Assembly (NCBI GenBank): GCA_008638375.1
Contig: CM018043.1
Location: forward strand, 44,329,917 to 44,393,916
Source: Nyssa sinensis
Taxonomy: Eukaryota; Streptophyta; Magnoliopsida; Cornales; Nyssaceae
Direction: 5' to 3'
DNA: 64,000 nt
Position 1 is the first letter of the stretch, and the number at the start of each line of letters is the position of its first letter. A program made the translations under genes and the position numbers. The notes under the pieces were generated by a model. It had not been told where the DNA came from, did no database searches, and worked only from the letters and a program-made list of their open reading frames with translations. Below, in pieces: positions 26,105 through 38,783 of this stretch.

Positions 26105-27023
26105 GGAGAGGGGGCAACATTTTTCCTCGTAATACTGGCTTTCTAAGTGAATATTTGTGTTACCAACCTTTCAGTCTTGTTGATTTTGTCTTAATAACAC
26201 TAATATATATTCTTTGTTTTTGTTTTGGACATGAGTGGTTTGCTAAGAGGCAGCCAACCTTTACAAAGGGTTGCCAAACAAGGTTAAGGCTCTTGTTATA
26301 GCCCATCCTTTGTCTGCATTCTGAAATCCTAATCCCGAATAACCTCAGTGCTGTAGGGCTCGTTCAATTAAGAGGCATGAACTTGAAGAGCTCTATAATT
26401 GTTACCTACCGTCTAAGGCAGGAGAAGAATGTTGTTGGTTACCGGACCAACTATTGCAGCCAAGAAAAGAAAGTTCCTACAAGTTGAAGATGATTCATTC
26501 AAAAGGGTTGAGTTTGAAGAGTTGGAGGTACCGCACTCCAACCAGTTATTGTAAGAACACCAAGGGACTATCGAGAGGGCCCCGGTGGTGATGACAAAGG
26601 CCCAATCCAAAAAGAAGGGCAGAAGGGCTCTTGGTCCTCCAATTCTGATCTCCACTACTGAAAGTACCATGAGTCGGCGTGGTCTAAGGGTTGGAGGACT
26701 CGTCGAAGAGGATGAACATGCGCAGCATTGAGGAGGCCTTAAAAAAGGGCATGGAAGCACAGATGAAGGTAAATCACCCATGAATTTTATCCCCTTCTTT
26801 TTATTTTTTTATTGTTAGTAACTCTTTTTGTTCGGTGTTTGTAGGTTATGCATGCCATGGTTAGACTGTTTTGTTCATCAGGGGACTTTGAGCAAACCAA
26901 TAGTTTCAAGAGGAGCTAAATGAGGCTCGCCTCTAGTTGGGGTCCGCTTAATCTACTATAGAGGACTTCGAGAATAACTGGATGACGACAGCTGATGGAA
27001 CTGCTATTAAGGAGTCTGAGCGT
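26105..27023 (+). pseudogene. Antisense extra ORF of the Gypsy element, middle part with intron
   Basis: This resumes the plus-strand ORF after the 19658-26099 insertion. Frames change several times. Recognisable pieces are RGMNLKSSIIVTY or, in the next frame, RHELEELYNCYLPSKAG (about 26375-26420), a basic KGPIQKEGQKG region and RSIEEALKKGMEAQMK just before a likely intron. The intron runs 26769-26844: donor AAG|GTAAAT, a T-rich stretch and acceptor TTTGTAG|GTTATG. The next exon, VMHAMVRLF, continues to ESERNV at 27028. An intron in an ORF antisense to gag-pol would be removed only from antisense transcripts, so the splice sites support real transcription of this strand in the past. There is no known function. 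Confidence 0.6.
26769..26844 (+). other. Predicted 76-nt intron of the antisense ORF
   Basis: GTAAAT donor, T-rich interior and TTTGTAG acceptor. The flanking sequence joins ALKKGMEAQMK to VMHAMVRLF in frame. Length is typical of short plant introns. No transcript evidence is available. Confidence 0.55.
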
Positions 27024-27028
27024 AATGT

Positions 27029-29852
27029 TGTCACGCCCCAAATATCCAAAACCCGAAGAGTGAGTGAAAATGAACTAAAAGGAATTAATCAAAGGAAATT
27101 AAATGGATTTAATTGATTACACGTTTATTTTCCCATAATTTCCCAAAATGAAAATGAAAATGAAAATGAAAATTTGCTCCTAGATTTACCCAATATGGGT
27201 TTCAAATTCCAATCAAATATCTCCCCTAACCAATAGTCAAAATAGTCTAAGTCATATTCAAGCATGGCCCTCAAGATAGCCCCAAAAACATCTCTAATGT
27301 GTCATTGGAACAATGGCCCAAATGGGCCCCAAATGCCCTAAGGCATGGACCAAGAATAGGTCAACAATCCTACCTAAAGTGGTCTAAGGAAGTGACCAAA
27401 CATGGCCTTGAATAATGACTAAAATGTGTCCTAAAAAGGTGCCCAACATGACTTGGTATAATGGTTAAAAGTAGCCAAAAAGGGGCTCCAAAAGGTGGTG
27501 TCAAACATAAGAAAGAATGGTCTTAAAATGGACCTTGGAAGGCAAGTCATGGCATGCCCTAGGCAACAGGTGCACGCGACAAGGCAGTAAGGTACGCGCA
27601 TTGGGGCAGGCTAGGCGCGCGCGGAGGGGCTGTCATACGCGCAGGTGCACACACAAGGGAGGCTGCGCAAGCACGCAGTAGGGCGTGGGCACGCAGGCTG
27701 GGCTGGGCTGGTCTGCTAGCTAGTTCCTGTAGCTATAGTGTATTTACTGCAAGTTGTTTTTCTTATTTTCTGAGTTTTTTTTCAAAGTGCTACAAGCTGA
27801 TTTTTTCAATTTTTAACCTACTTCGTCAAGGTTTTTAACCCGCACTTTTTGGCACTCTTTCCACCTATATATGGGGCATTTTACACACCCAATGACTCCT
27901 TTTAATTCACAAAATTTTGACATGGTCTCCTTTGTCCATTAACATATTTTCCTCATACTATTCCTCCTTATCATTCCTCTTCAACACCAACACAGCACCT
28001 AATGAACAATTATTTATACAATTGTATAATTCTAACATTCATAAGCATATTTTAAAAATAAGTAACTACATGGAGCTCCATGCTCCTCATTTACATTCAA
28101 TACTTAATTACATACTATCCAACATAAAATTTAGTTCAAAGCTTACACGAGGTCTAAGTTTTTAACATGCAATAAACTTCATGGGACTTATGCCCTAACA
28201 TACAAGATATAAACCTTAGGCCAAATATACATCAAAATCCATTTTCCTCCTCCTCCATGCTCCTAAACTTCTTCAAATCTCAAGTTCTGTAAGTCTCATT
28301 TGTAATATGTAATCCCATATAAGGTAAGCACGACTGCTTGTATGAAATAATGCTACTATAAAGAACAAAGTTAAGGCGTGGCATGTGCAAAGTGTACATT
28401 TATAAACTATATGCCTTCCAATTCATCAATGCAATGCAATGGTAATATGCATGACACACACATGCAACTCTATGCTACACCCATGTCTCGCTTCACCGTC
28501 CTTCCTTGTTGAAACGCAAGTACCAATCGTATGTCTCGCTTCACGGTCCGTCCCCGTTGGATCGTGAGTACCATGGCCAATTTTGGATTTTTCACCACAG
28601 GATCTACACCCTCATAATGCATAGCACCAAAGTACTCAACACACATCATGTTTCCAAATATTCACGTATGTCAAGATGCCTTAATTTTTCTATGCAATTT
28701 CAATGAGTCATTTATCAAACTCATAGAGTGTGCCTTAAATAATGCATCATACATAAAGTAACATATAACTTTTAAACCACAAAATTTTGTCTACATGAAC
28801 ATAGCACATAATCCAATCAATTACACATATAATTATGTTACATATTCACAACCTTACAAATTCTCAACGATTACACAAGTACACAAAGAATCAATACATT
28901 GAGCAAACCATAACTTTCAAACTACAAGACTTTATCATATGAACATAAGTTAGAATGCAATGAATTATACATATATTCAAGTTAAATGTTCATTACTTTA
29001 CCAAATTCCCAAAGAATACATAAGTACACAAGGTACCAACCCTAGGTTTTCAAATTAACTATATACTAGGTGATTTTTTAACAACAAATAAGCATGTAAA
29101 TCATATAATCAACATATAAAAACACTCCTAAACTTAACTCTATTCTTTACTTAGCAAAATATCATACCTAAAAGAGTTTTTCTCAACCCTAGGGAGTTGT
29201 GCTCGCTGTGCGGTAGAACCAATAGTTAATAATGTAGCCCTTGAGGTAGGGAACAACTTCCTAGAAAGAACCCTTGTGAAATTCTAAGGTTAGAGATGAG
29301 TTTTGGAAGGTAGAAAGTTGGAAAACCTAGGTTTTTCTCACATTTTTCTCTCCAAGCATGACCTGTTGTGTTTTCTCAAACCAATTCTGAGAAATTTAAC
29401 TCTCAAGGTCTGTATTTATACTAAAGGGGTTAAGGGGTGAAAAGATACTTTTGCCCTTAATGAGTCGCGGGACCCCATTACACTACAACCCGTCTCGAAA
29501 TGCCTCAATTCGACATTCTGCTTTAACTAAAGTTCTTAAAATTATTTTAAATGATATTTAATTAAAAAATTTATTTTTTCCTGTTGGCGGTTCCTACCAG
29601 GCCCACCCGGGCCACCCGAGATGCCCTTTTCGGATCCATTTTTCAAACTATCTCCGATTAGGCTCAAATTCTTATAGGAGGTGTATTTTAACATTCTAAG
29701 CATATTTCTATTCTATGACATACTCAAATTATACTTCTAAACATGACTTATGTCTAAATGATGCATGTATAGTGCCCTACCAACAAATAGTGCATGAATG
29801 GTGTTCTACCGACAAAAATGAAAAATTTATCTTAATTTTTCAGATCTTTACA
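27029..29852 (-). mobile_element. Solo LTR (2824 bp) inside the antisense ORF
   Basis: It starts TGTCACGCCCCAAATATCC and ends CAGATCTTTACA. It aligns inverted with the solo LTR 1310-4171 along its length, including the region of CATG/GGCCA-rich repeats (27240-27560). The left flank is AATGT (27024-27028). The right flank GTGCTG equals AATGTGCTG with AAT deleted, so the TSD is AATGT with a 3-bp loss. Removing the LTR joins ESERNV to LQADLEDAK in frame, which confirms the borders. Confidence 0.85.
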
Positions 29853-30167
29853 GTGCTGCAAGCTGACCTAGAGGATGCCAAGAGGGATCTTACCATGGCC
29901 AAGACAGAAGAGATTGCAGTGAGGTGTCAACTCTTTGATACACTAGCCCAACATGTCGAAAATGTGAAGGGGGCCAAGGCCTAAGCCCAAGCCCAAGAAG
30001 AACAAAAGGTTGAGGTGCTCAAGTTGGAGGTGGATCTAACTGACTATGGTTACCAATTTTTCCTTTAAAAGTTGGCTAAAGCTTTCCTGTCTTGGACACC
30101 TCTACTCTTGATGACGTAGAGGTCATGACTAAAGCTGCATATAAAGACTCAAAAAATTATCAAAGGG
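29853..30167 (+). pseudogene. Antisense extra ORF, coiled-coil part
   Basis: It continues in frame from 27028. LQADLEDAKRDLTMAKTEE (29856-29912) and the following residues form a strongly helical heptad pattern, a probable coiled coil. There is one stop at about 29982, then EEQKVEVLKLEVDLTDYGYQ and, after a frameshift, SLDTSTLDDVEVMTKAAYKD (about 30085-30150). At 30166 a GTAGTT donor-like site follows. The next coding segment (38784) lies beyond the 30262-38783 insertion, so that insertion is probably in an intron. Confidence 0.6.
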
Positions 30168-30261
30168 TAGTTTAATAATTTTTCAATCTAAATTGGTGTT
30201 AGATAATTAATTGACTAGACATGTGTTAGAAATATTTTGAAATCAGTTTCTAAGACATCAA

Positions 30262-30739
30262 TGTAACACTATAAAGTTAAATTATGGTTTTAGCACTTCA
30301 ATCAAGACTGGTGTGGGCAACGGGGCCACATAGTCATATATGAAACACAGATAGATATGAAAATTCTAATGAGAGAATTTGAAAAAACAGACAACGTATT
30401 TGGAATCGGTGCGTCAAAATTTGCTAGGTTGCCAATTTTGGTATGATTCTGAGATAATTTATTTCTGGACGCGTGCCCGCACATTTGGCAAACTAGCCAC
30501 GTGGCGCATTGGGGTCTATGTAAAGCTCCCATAAGAAGCTTGGTAGATATTTTGAACTTGGACACTTAGCTTGTGGTGATTGATGTAGAAAAGATCATAG
30601 GTGAAAACCATTTGTATGTGGGTGACGTGCACTATAAAGGCACCAAAAAGAGGTGTGAGTGACATATGATGGGACAAAGCCCTTTTATCTTTCCTCTTTT
30701 TCCCCATTTATGCTAACCACTCTTTTCTTCCCATATAAG

Positions 30740-30797
<58 letters not shown>

Positions 30798-32486
30798 CCT
30801 CATGAAAATTTTTCTCTCTTTCTCTCCTCTATGGCTAAAGCTTGGCTTGTGAAGAAATGTGTGTGTGTGTGTGTGTGTGAACTAATGTGAGCACGCAGGT
30901 GTGCGTGTGTGAAGAATGTGTGTGTGTGTAGTCATGTGTTTATATGTGTGTGTGCGTGAGGCACACATAGTAAGCTGAGAACATAGAAGAAAAGAAAGGG
31001 AAGAAAAAAGAAAATAAGAAGAAGGAATAAAGGAAAAAAATGAGAAAAAGAAAAGAAGGAAAGGAAAAGAGCTTGGACAGATGAGGAGTTGCAGTCTTGG
31101 TAGCTATTAGAGCTTTTGAGGAGTTTTCTCTCTCTACTCTCTCTTTAGTCGATTCTCACTACAAAATAAGGTAAGGGGATTTCTAAACCTTGTATATAGT
31201 TCATAGTTCATGCTAGAACTCTTATGGGTGATTACATATGTGAAAGTACCGAGTATGCCTGTGTTTGTGTATATAAATGTGTGTGTGTGTGTGTATATAT
31301 ATCCTCAGATGGTTGCATATAGGTATAAAGTGGAAAATAAAGATGTACAGACGATAAGAAGAAAAAGGGTTAAAAATGGCATTTTTCGATATATTGATAC
31401 CAGAAATGATGATCGGCACCGGCAAGTTGATTGGTCAACTGGATTTAGTCAATTGTTAAACCTAAGTTGGTCTGATTAAACAAGTCTCAATCAACAGGTT
31501 TTGGTTCGGTCAGTCGGGTCATTGGCCTTAAAGGTTGTTTGGCTATGCGGATAAGGTTAAACGGGGTTTTCTGGTTTTAGTTCAGAATTTTAACTACTTT
31601 AGAGCCATAACTGGTCCAACAGTGAACCGGTTCTTGGCTAAAATTTACCAAAATGCCATTCTTTTAATAAATTGAAAATTAAATGCAAATTAAATTTAAA
31701 AAGGGGCATTCTTAAGGTTCTTGGGCATTCCGGACTTAATGTCGAGGTCTGTTTGGACATTCGAGGGCCAAGGTTGTCCTACATAAATATATAAAAGGAT
31801 AAAAATACGCTTAATGATAAATTGGACAATTCTGATGCTAATTAAAATCCAAAAAGAGCTAGTCCAAGATTTTTGGATGCCCGAATTTCAAATACAAGGC
31901 CATATTGAACAAATTAGGACCCGGTGGTGGTCCCACCTAAACTGGTAAAATGACAATTACACCCCTAGATTTTGATTAAACAATTAAAGGCCTAATTAAA
32001 ATTCGAAAGAGGCGTTTCCAAGGTTTTTTTACTCCCGAAAGCTAGGTATAATGTCAGATTGACCAAACTAGGACATGGTGTTAGTCCCACATAAATGTGT
32101 AAAATTATGATAATGCCCTTGGTACAAAATAGATATCTAAAAGAGTTAATAAAATACAAAGAGAGCACCCTTGGGGCTTTTGGACCTTCTAAATCTAATT
32201 TCAATGTTCGTTTTGTGGGGCAGTGTCTTGGTAGATGTGAATCTTATATGGTAAAATTACAAAAATGCCCTTATGGGTTTAAGAGATATTCAAAATGACT
32301 TAGAAACATTGCAATAAGGCCTCTTTATGCCTAGAAAAATATTTTTGATATCCATTTCAACAAATGGGCACTTGATATATAAGCTAATGTATAATTAACC
32401 TCAGACAACTTAAGGAAGCGATATGATACCTTTGTATTAAAGGTCGAGGCGGCATCGAGAGTAAAACCACAAGTGTGTAAAGTATC
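30262..32486 (+). repeat. LTR copy with candidate TATA box
   Basis: The 5' part of an LTR. TATAAA at 30633-30638, in GCACTATAAAGGCACC, is a plausible promoter TATA box about 370 bp from the LTR start. It is followed by a 54-bp CT run (30742-30795), GT runs (30859-30880, 31280-31300) and a purine-rich leader. From about 31360 to its end it matches 34165-35310. The last bases, AGTATCTA, are where the copies part and a different repeat begins. Confidence 0.65.
30633..30638 (+). promoter_or_regulatory. Candidate LTR TATA box
   Basis: TATAAA in a GC-richer context, in the right orientation and position for LTR transcription. The purine/pyrimidine run downstream could be 5' leader. It is sequence-only evidence. 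Confidence 0.45.
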
Positions 32487-32539
32487 TATAGACACCTCAT
32501 TTTGTGACTCTTGATTGGGTAGGAGTAATTTTGTAATTA

Positions 32540-33225
32540 TTCCAAGAAACCTACTTCTAGTAGGATTCTTCTTGACAGAGTCTTACTCCTATTAGCTCTC
32601 TTCCTACCAGAGTCCCATTCCCTTTGGGACTCTCTTGTTAGAATCCCAGTCCATTAGGACCCTCTCAACAGAGTCTCATTCCTAGTAGGACTCCTGGTGA
32701 CAAAGTCTCAATCTTAGTAGGACTCTTTCCGATATTGAGTCCTACTCCCGTTAGAGTCTCAGTCCAAGTAGGACTCCTCTTGACAGAGTTTCACTCCCGT
32801 TAGGACTCTTCTATTAGAGTCCCAGTCTGAGTAAGACCTTTCTTGATAGAGTCCCACTCCCATTAGGACTCTTCTGACAAAGGCCCAGTCCTAGTAGGAT
32901 TCTTCCAGATGGAGTCCCACTCCCGTTAGGACTTTCTTGACAGAGTCCTAATCCTAGTAGGACTCTTCCTAAGAGAGTTCCACTCCCGTTAGGACTCTTT
33001 TGTCTGAGTTCCAGTCCAAGTAGGACTATTCTTGATAGAGTCTCACTCTTGTTAGGACTTTGCTATTAGAGTCTTAGTCCAAGTAAGACTCTTCCCAATA
33101 AAGTCTCACTCACTTAGGACTCTCATGACAAAGTCCCACATCTAGTAGGACTCTTTTTGTTAGAGTCCCACACCAATTAGGACTCTTCATGTTAGAGTCC
33201 CACCTTTATTAGGACTATTTTGCCT
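32540..33225. repeat. Degenerate 31-32-bp tandem array, about 20 units
   Basis: Units follow TAGGACTCTTCTTGACAGAG plus TCCCACTCCCGT, spaced 31-32 bp (for example AGGACTC at 32770, 32802, then 32833 and 32865). Units alternate between TCCAAGTAGGACTC and CCCGTTAGGACTC forms, so a roughly 63-bp higher-order unit is likely. It lies in a 1.6-kb segment (about 32487-34131) that splits the LTR. That segment begins TATAGACACCTCATTTTGTG, resembling common plant LTR starts. Confidence 0.85.
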
Positions 33226-34131
33226 ATCGGAGGACGTTTCGATAATTTTGGCACCATTTTGCCTTTTGAGGGCATTTTGGTAATTTTGGCACAATTCCAC
33301 CCTTATTAGGACTCTTTGGTCACTTGAAGGACATTTTTATAATTTTCATATCATTTTGCCCATCTGGGGGGATTTTGGTAAATTTAGCCCTTTGGTAACA
33401 TATTAGGGGTAATTTGGTCATTTCACATATCATGTGGCAATCTAGATATTCTCCACCGATTTGGAGGTGATTTGGTAATATTGAGTGATAATTGTTTATT
33501 TAGGCATAATTAGGACTTTGAATTTTTAGAATTTTCATAAATCTGGTTGCTTGATATTTCTTTAAAAGGATATATATTGAACCTAGACATTTTTATTTTA
33601 GAGTTTATTTTCAACTAAATTCTATTTCTCGTTATTCTTATTAGCTCTTGCATGTAGACATTAATTTTATTAGCTCTTGCATTGTCATAATTATTTATTA
33701 ATTCATTAATTTAGGATAATTATTCCTTAGGGTAATTATTTAATTTTTTATTTATTTAATTAGATAATTATAACTTAAGGCAAGGTCTTAGTCCTTTGTT
33801 TTAGGGATTCATTTTAGGCCTTTGGATAAAATCTCCATATTTTTTTTTATGAATAAAGCCCCTTGGCCATCACTTTTGAACACATAATTTTCATAGGGTT
33901 ATGTTGTTAGTACAGTTCTAGAGTTCTCTCTCTAAGAACTCTCCATCTTCTAAGGCCGAATCCTTTCAGAAGTGATGGTCTCCCTTCAAGAAGTCGAAGC
34001 CTTGTCGAAGCAACGACTTCTGAATTAAAGAAGTAAGTCAGAGATTTATGGAAAAAAAATGATCTATCTAAAATTCTTGTGATACAAGGAGGTTTAATCT
34101 ACTTGTTTGGTATTTTCATGGGCTAAAACTA
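33226..34131 (+). mobile_element. Second part of an inserted LTR-like segment
   Basis: This AT-rich sequence follows the 32-bp array. GAATAAAGCCCC at about 33852 includes an AATAAA signal. Near its end TTTGGTATTTTCATGGG (about 34106-34122) resembles the TTGGTGCTTTCATTG leader found just after many plant Gypsy LTRs. 32487-34131 is flanked by GTATC (32482-32486, 34132-34136), a possible TSD, but the sequence to its right does not continue the interrupted LTR, so the borders stay uncertain. Confidence 0.4.
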
Positions 34132-34164
34132 GTATCGAAGGATTTAGGATTAAAAACCAAGGAA

Positions 34165-36765
34165 AAATGTTAAAAATGGCAATTTTCCAGTGTATCGGCA
34201 CCAGAGATGGTGATCAGCGCCGGCGAGTATTGGTCAACCCGGTTGACCCAGTCAAATGGTCAATGGCTTTGGTCAACTCGGGTTCAGGTCAATCAACCGG
34301 ATTGTAGGTGCGGGTTAAGGGTCTAAACCGCAGGTTGGGTCTTGGGTAGGCCTTAAAGGCTGTTTGGTTTCACAAATAGAGGAAAATCAATTTTTGGCTA
34401 AAGGTTCAAAGTGAGCCGGTTCAGGTTTGAACCTTTTCACTAATGAGCAAGTTCGAATTTAAAAAATTACAAAAATACCTTCATTCTTAAATATTTAAAT
34501 TTAAATCCAAATAAAATGGAAAATGGGTCATTCTTAAGATTTTAGGCATACCGGACCCAATGGCGGGATTGGTTTGGACATTCAGAGACATGGGGTGGTC
34601 CGACATAAATATGTAAAACTATAAAAATGCCCCTGATGATAAATCAAGTAATCTAAAGGCTAATTAAAATCTGGAAAGGGCCAGTCCAATATTTTTGGAT
34701 GCTCAGAATTCAAGTGTAATGTTAGAATGAATAAATTAGGACCCGATAATGATCCTACCTAAATTGATTAAATGACGATTACACACATATACTTAAATTG
34801 AGCAAATGGATGGATAATTAAGATCTGGAAAAGGCTTTTCCAATATTTTTGGACGCTAGGAATTCTAATATGATATCATATTAATAAACCAGGGACACGG
34901 GGTTTGTCCCCCATGAATATGAAAAATTACCATTATGCCTTAAGTACATAACAAATACCTAAAAGAGTTAATAAAATACATGAAGAGTGTCCTTAGGGTT
35001 TTTGGACCCTTTAGATCCGATTTTAATGTTGGTTTTGTGAGACAGTGTCTCGGTAGACATGAAACTCGTTTGATGCAATTATGAACATACCCTTGTGGGT
35101 TCAAAAGACATTCAAATGACTTAGAAATGTTACAATGAGGCATCCTTAGAGTTTTTGAGGCCCAGGAACACAATTTTGATACCCATTTAGGACAATGGGC
35201 ACTCGGTAGCTTGGCTAATGTGAAATTGACCTAAGAGAACTTAAAGAACTAATATGTAATCTTAGTATTAAGGGTTGGGGTGGTCCCGAGAGTTAACCCA
35301 TGAGTGTGTGCGGTATCTAATGTATATTGTGAAAGACACAAGTACTGTCTCCTTATGGTCGGGTGATGAATAAGACTAGAATCATATCCTAATTGATTGT
35401 GATTAAATGTTTATGATCTGTGCTTATAATTTGACTGTTGTTGTTTTATTACGATATTTTTAGCTGTACACTTGTCTTGAATATATGTGGATACTCTACT
35501 AATTGTGTGATTTCTATATCTTAAGGTAGCATGCATTGTATTATATGATTGTTGATATGGATATGGTGTAAGCTTGTGTGGCCACCACATGTTGTTGAGA
35601 TATCAATGTTATAGATGGAAACGAATTAGTTGAATCATTGAGATAGGGGAAGTTACGAATGAGCTAGTTTTAAGTTGAGAAAGGGGAAGATATGAATGAA
35701 ATATTTACAAGTTGAGAAAGGGGAAGATATGGATATTACCGGAGTTTTGTGATAGGGATTGTGTCTCTCTTCAGTTTCAAACTGTAACCCCACGCGGGTG
35801 GTCGTATGTCTCCATCAGGTTAGTAGCCTGAAAAGCACTCTGGCTTTATCGAGAGCCATTAAGTAGTCTTGAAGGATTGTGAAAAAAGTAAAGAGAAGTA
35901 TAGAACTTGTCGAGGTCTGACTTGTTGTGTTATGGATTGTACTTGTTATAGACATAGGTTGTGTAATGATTACACTTGTTTCCTTATTATACTATTGACT
36001 TATATTGAATATACTATTATTAAATATCATTGTTCTAACTGATTTGGATAGGAAATGGAGGTGTTTCATGAGGTTTTTATATATTGATATACTTGAATGC
36101 CTTATCATTGTTGTGTACCACGTGGAGTGATATCTTATTTTCTTGACTATTATATCTATATATGTGATCTAGTTGATGATATTGTTATGTGCTTGAGATT
36201 GCATACTGTACTTTAGGGATTGCCCTCATCGGACTTGCATTAGTTTATGCACACTGCTTGCTTGTATGTTTTGGAAAACCCTACTGAGCGTTAGAGCTCA
36301 TCCCTATTGTTCATGGGATGGCAAGTACTGGATTAGTAGAGGATAGTTGTTAAAGAAACACGAGATAGACAAAGACTTGAGTAGCATTAGTTTTAGATAT
36401 TTGTATTCATTCATTTTATATTATAAAAATAACGTATGTACCCTTCTTTGGCATAATGTACATGTTGTATATTGGACTAGTAGTGTTAGTTCTGCACATT
36501 ACATTGTTATATATTATTGGTGGAGGTTTTGATTCAGTTACACTTTATTGTGATCTATTTCATTTAATCCCATTACGGGACTTGAACTAGTCTAATCATG
36601 AGAACAAACCGAAATTAATTAAAGGGAAGTTGTTAAAGGAAAATAAACTCTAAAATAAATAGATTATATTAGATTCACTTCACTAGGATGATTAGTCTCA
36701 ATCACCTATCTTCTCAGGGTCTTGATGACCCCTTAATCCAGTCCATCCGGGACTGAGGCATTACA
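34165..36765 (+). repeat. LTR copy adjoining the primer-binding site
   Basis: 34165-35310 repeats 31360-32486 (GTTAAAAATGGCA, GATGGTGATCAGC.CCGGC). The later part holds a block with GTAACCCCACGCGGGTGG (about 35787) that also occurs as GCAACCCCGCACGGGTGG at about 46063. The end is CTGAGGCATTACA at 36765, directly before the primer-binding site. Confidence 0.75.
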
Positions 36766-36768
36766 GAA

Positions 36769-36780
36769 TGGTATCAGAGC
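36769..36780 (+). other. Primer-binding site, initiator tRNA-Met type
   Basis: TGGTATCAGAGC is the exact complement of the 3' end of plant initiator tRNA-Met. It lies 3 bp after an LTR end (TTACA). It defines the orientation of the complex as plus. Confidence 0.9.
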
Positions 36781-37149
36781 TTTAGGTTTTGAATACCTAG
36801 GACAGTAGGAGAGGTTAGACCTCAGATTACTTGGGCTGGTATGAATCATTTGTTGTGTGTGCTTATTGCATTTAGTACTTACAATTGTATAATGTACTTG
36901 ACTCCTGATTGATTAAAATTTTGTATTGTACTTGATTGGTTAGAACTGTGAGTTCTTAGGTCTATGTGATAGACTTGATACTTATATATGTGTATATTCT
37001 TGGGATAAATTCATTGCTAATGTGCTTATGTGGTAGGCTATGTATTAGCTATTGCCCGTTGATTGATTGATTCTATGTGTATGTTAGGTTAGTACCCGAT
37101 TATTCATGGGTTACACTATTTTGACTATGATATACTATATAGACTAGAT

Positions 37150-38783
37150 TGGTCTTAGGTTTTGTGTTACAAGTGATGGATGACACCCTATCACCGAGTA
37201 ACAATGGGAGTTGTGATCCATAAAGGGTTTCCACCTAGATATGAAAGAGAAAGATAATAAAGAAAAGTGAAATATTGAATGAAATATGCCAGAAAGGCTG
37301 TGAACCATAAAGTAAAAGACACACAAGATTGTGAAAATGTTAAGTAAAGGATAAAACTTACTATTGATTAACCTGTGTTTGGGATTAGGTAGTAGGTGCT
37401 CAGTATAGTTATGTTAAAGGCATTGAAACTATCATTGTGTGGAGCTCTCTTATTAAGAGATGTGTTGTTATGGATTGTGTTCAGTTAGGATTGTATCCCA
37501 CATATTAGAGTTGACTATTGCCTCAGAAATTATGTACGATAGCCCTTGACGGTCTTTTAGTCAGTTGGATTAGGTCAGTGGTTTAACCTTACTATGCTCA
37601 GAATCAGTTTGTGACAGTGACGTAGCTTGAGGTGTAGTAGTGGATGACACTACTAGATAATATGAGCTCCATTCTTATGATGGGGATGGTGTCTTCCTTT
37701 GATACGGGCCATAACCCGTGCGGGAGGCTTCGTAAGCCTATGAGTTAGTAGCTCATGAAGGGAGCTAGATACAGGTGCTTCGGTGGCCCTATGCGTACGT
37801 TGATGTGTATCATAAAATCATAAGTGTATCATATTGCATTTATGAAAGTGTTCACACATTAAGCATAGGTGCTTGCATTGGTTATATTGATAAATGCAGT
37901 CGATATCTGTTTGACTTATTGTGTTGTGGATTGCACTTAATATATGTTTGGACTATGTAGTGATCACACCTTATTGACTTATCTTACTGTGGACCTATAT
38001 TGGTTGCATTGTTATTGGAAAATATTGTTCTTATTACTTTGAATAGAAAATGGAGGTATGACATAGGGTTAGTATATATAGACATATCTCGTGTTCAAAT
38101 ATATGCATATTGAATGCCTTTGTTATTGTTGATGCACCACATTGAATGGTACCTAATTCTCATGATTATTGTATCTATAATTTTGATCTTGTGGATGATA
38201 CCTATTGTGTTCTAGTGATTGCATACTGGATATCAGAGATTGTCCTCTTCGGACTTGCATTTGTTTTTGTGCATTATATGCTTGTGTGTTTTGAGAAACC
38301 CTAGTGAGCGTTATAGCTCATCCATATTAATTATGGGAATGGCGAGTACTGGACTAGTATATGACAGCAGTTGGATCATTATGGGATGGACTGAGGCTAC
38401 TGTGGTAATTAGCTTTACATTAATGTACTTATTCATTTTCATTTGTAAAGGGTGTATGTACCCGTCTTAGCATTGATGTATATATTGTATATTGGATCTT
38501 TAGAGTCAGCTCTGAACGTTACCTTGTTATACACTATTAATGAATGTTTTCGGTATAGTCGCAACTGATGGTAGTCTATTTCATTTAATCTCGTTAAGAA
38601 ACTTGAACAAGTATAAACATGAGAACGAACCGAAAACCATTAAAGGGAAATGATTAAAGGAATCAATTAAAAAAAGGGCGTATATTTTATACATTTGACT
38701 AGGTTGATTAGTCTATTTACCTTCCCTTTTGGGTTCAGATGACCCTTTTGTCTGGCCCTCCGGGTTAGGGTCGTGACACTACA
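37150..38783 (+). repeat. 3' LTR copy, lacking its 5' part
   Basis: It shares with 35700-36765 the blocks GGGGATGGTGTCT, TGCATACTG...GACTTGCAT, CCCTA.TGAGCGTTA.AGCTCATCC and ATGAGAACGAACCGAAA. Both copies end in a cytosine-rich line and then ATTACA/ACTACA. Divergence between copies is high, so this complex is old. The start of the homologous part is approximate. Confidence 0.65.

Larger units (their letters stand above)
30262..38783 (+). mobile_element. Rearranged LTR retroelement complex
   Basis: It starts TGTAACACTATAAAG (30262) and ends GTGACACTACA (38783). One LTR end, CTGAGGCATTACA, lies at 36765, followed after three bases by an exact initiator-Met primer-binding site TGGTATCAGAGC (36769-36780). 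That fixes plus orientation. 31360-32486 is repeated at 34165-35310, and the segment ending at 36765 is repeated, diverged, in the segment ending at 38783. Internal coding sequence is absent. I read it as a 5' LTR with an insertion or duplication, a stub of leader, and a 3' LTR lacking its 5' part. Flanks ATCAA and GGAAC do not match, so no TSD supports the outer borders. Confidence 0.7.

Noticed and set aside
26413..26781. 122-codon minus-strand open frame
   Set aside because: It is the reverse of the antisense ORF segment of the Gypsy element, whose plus-strand reading fits the flanking pieces.
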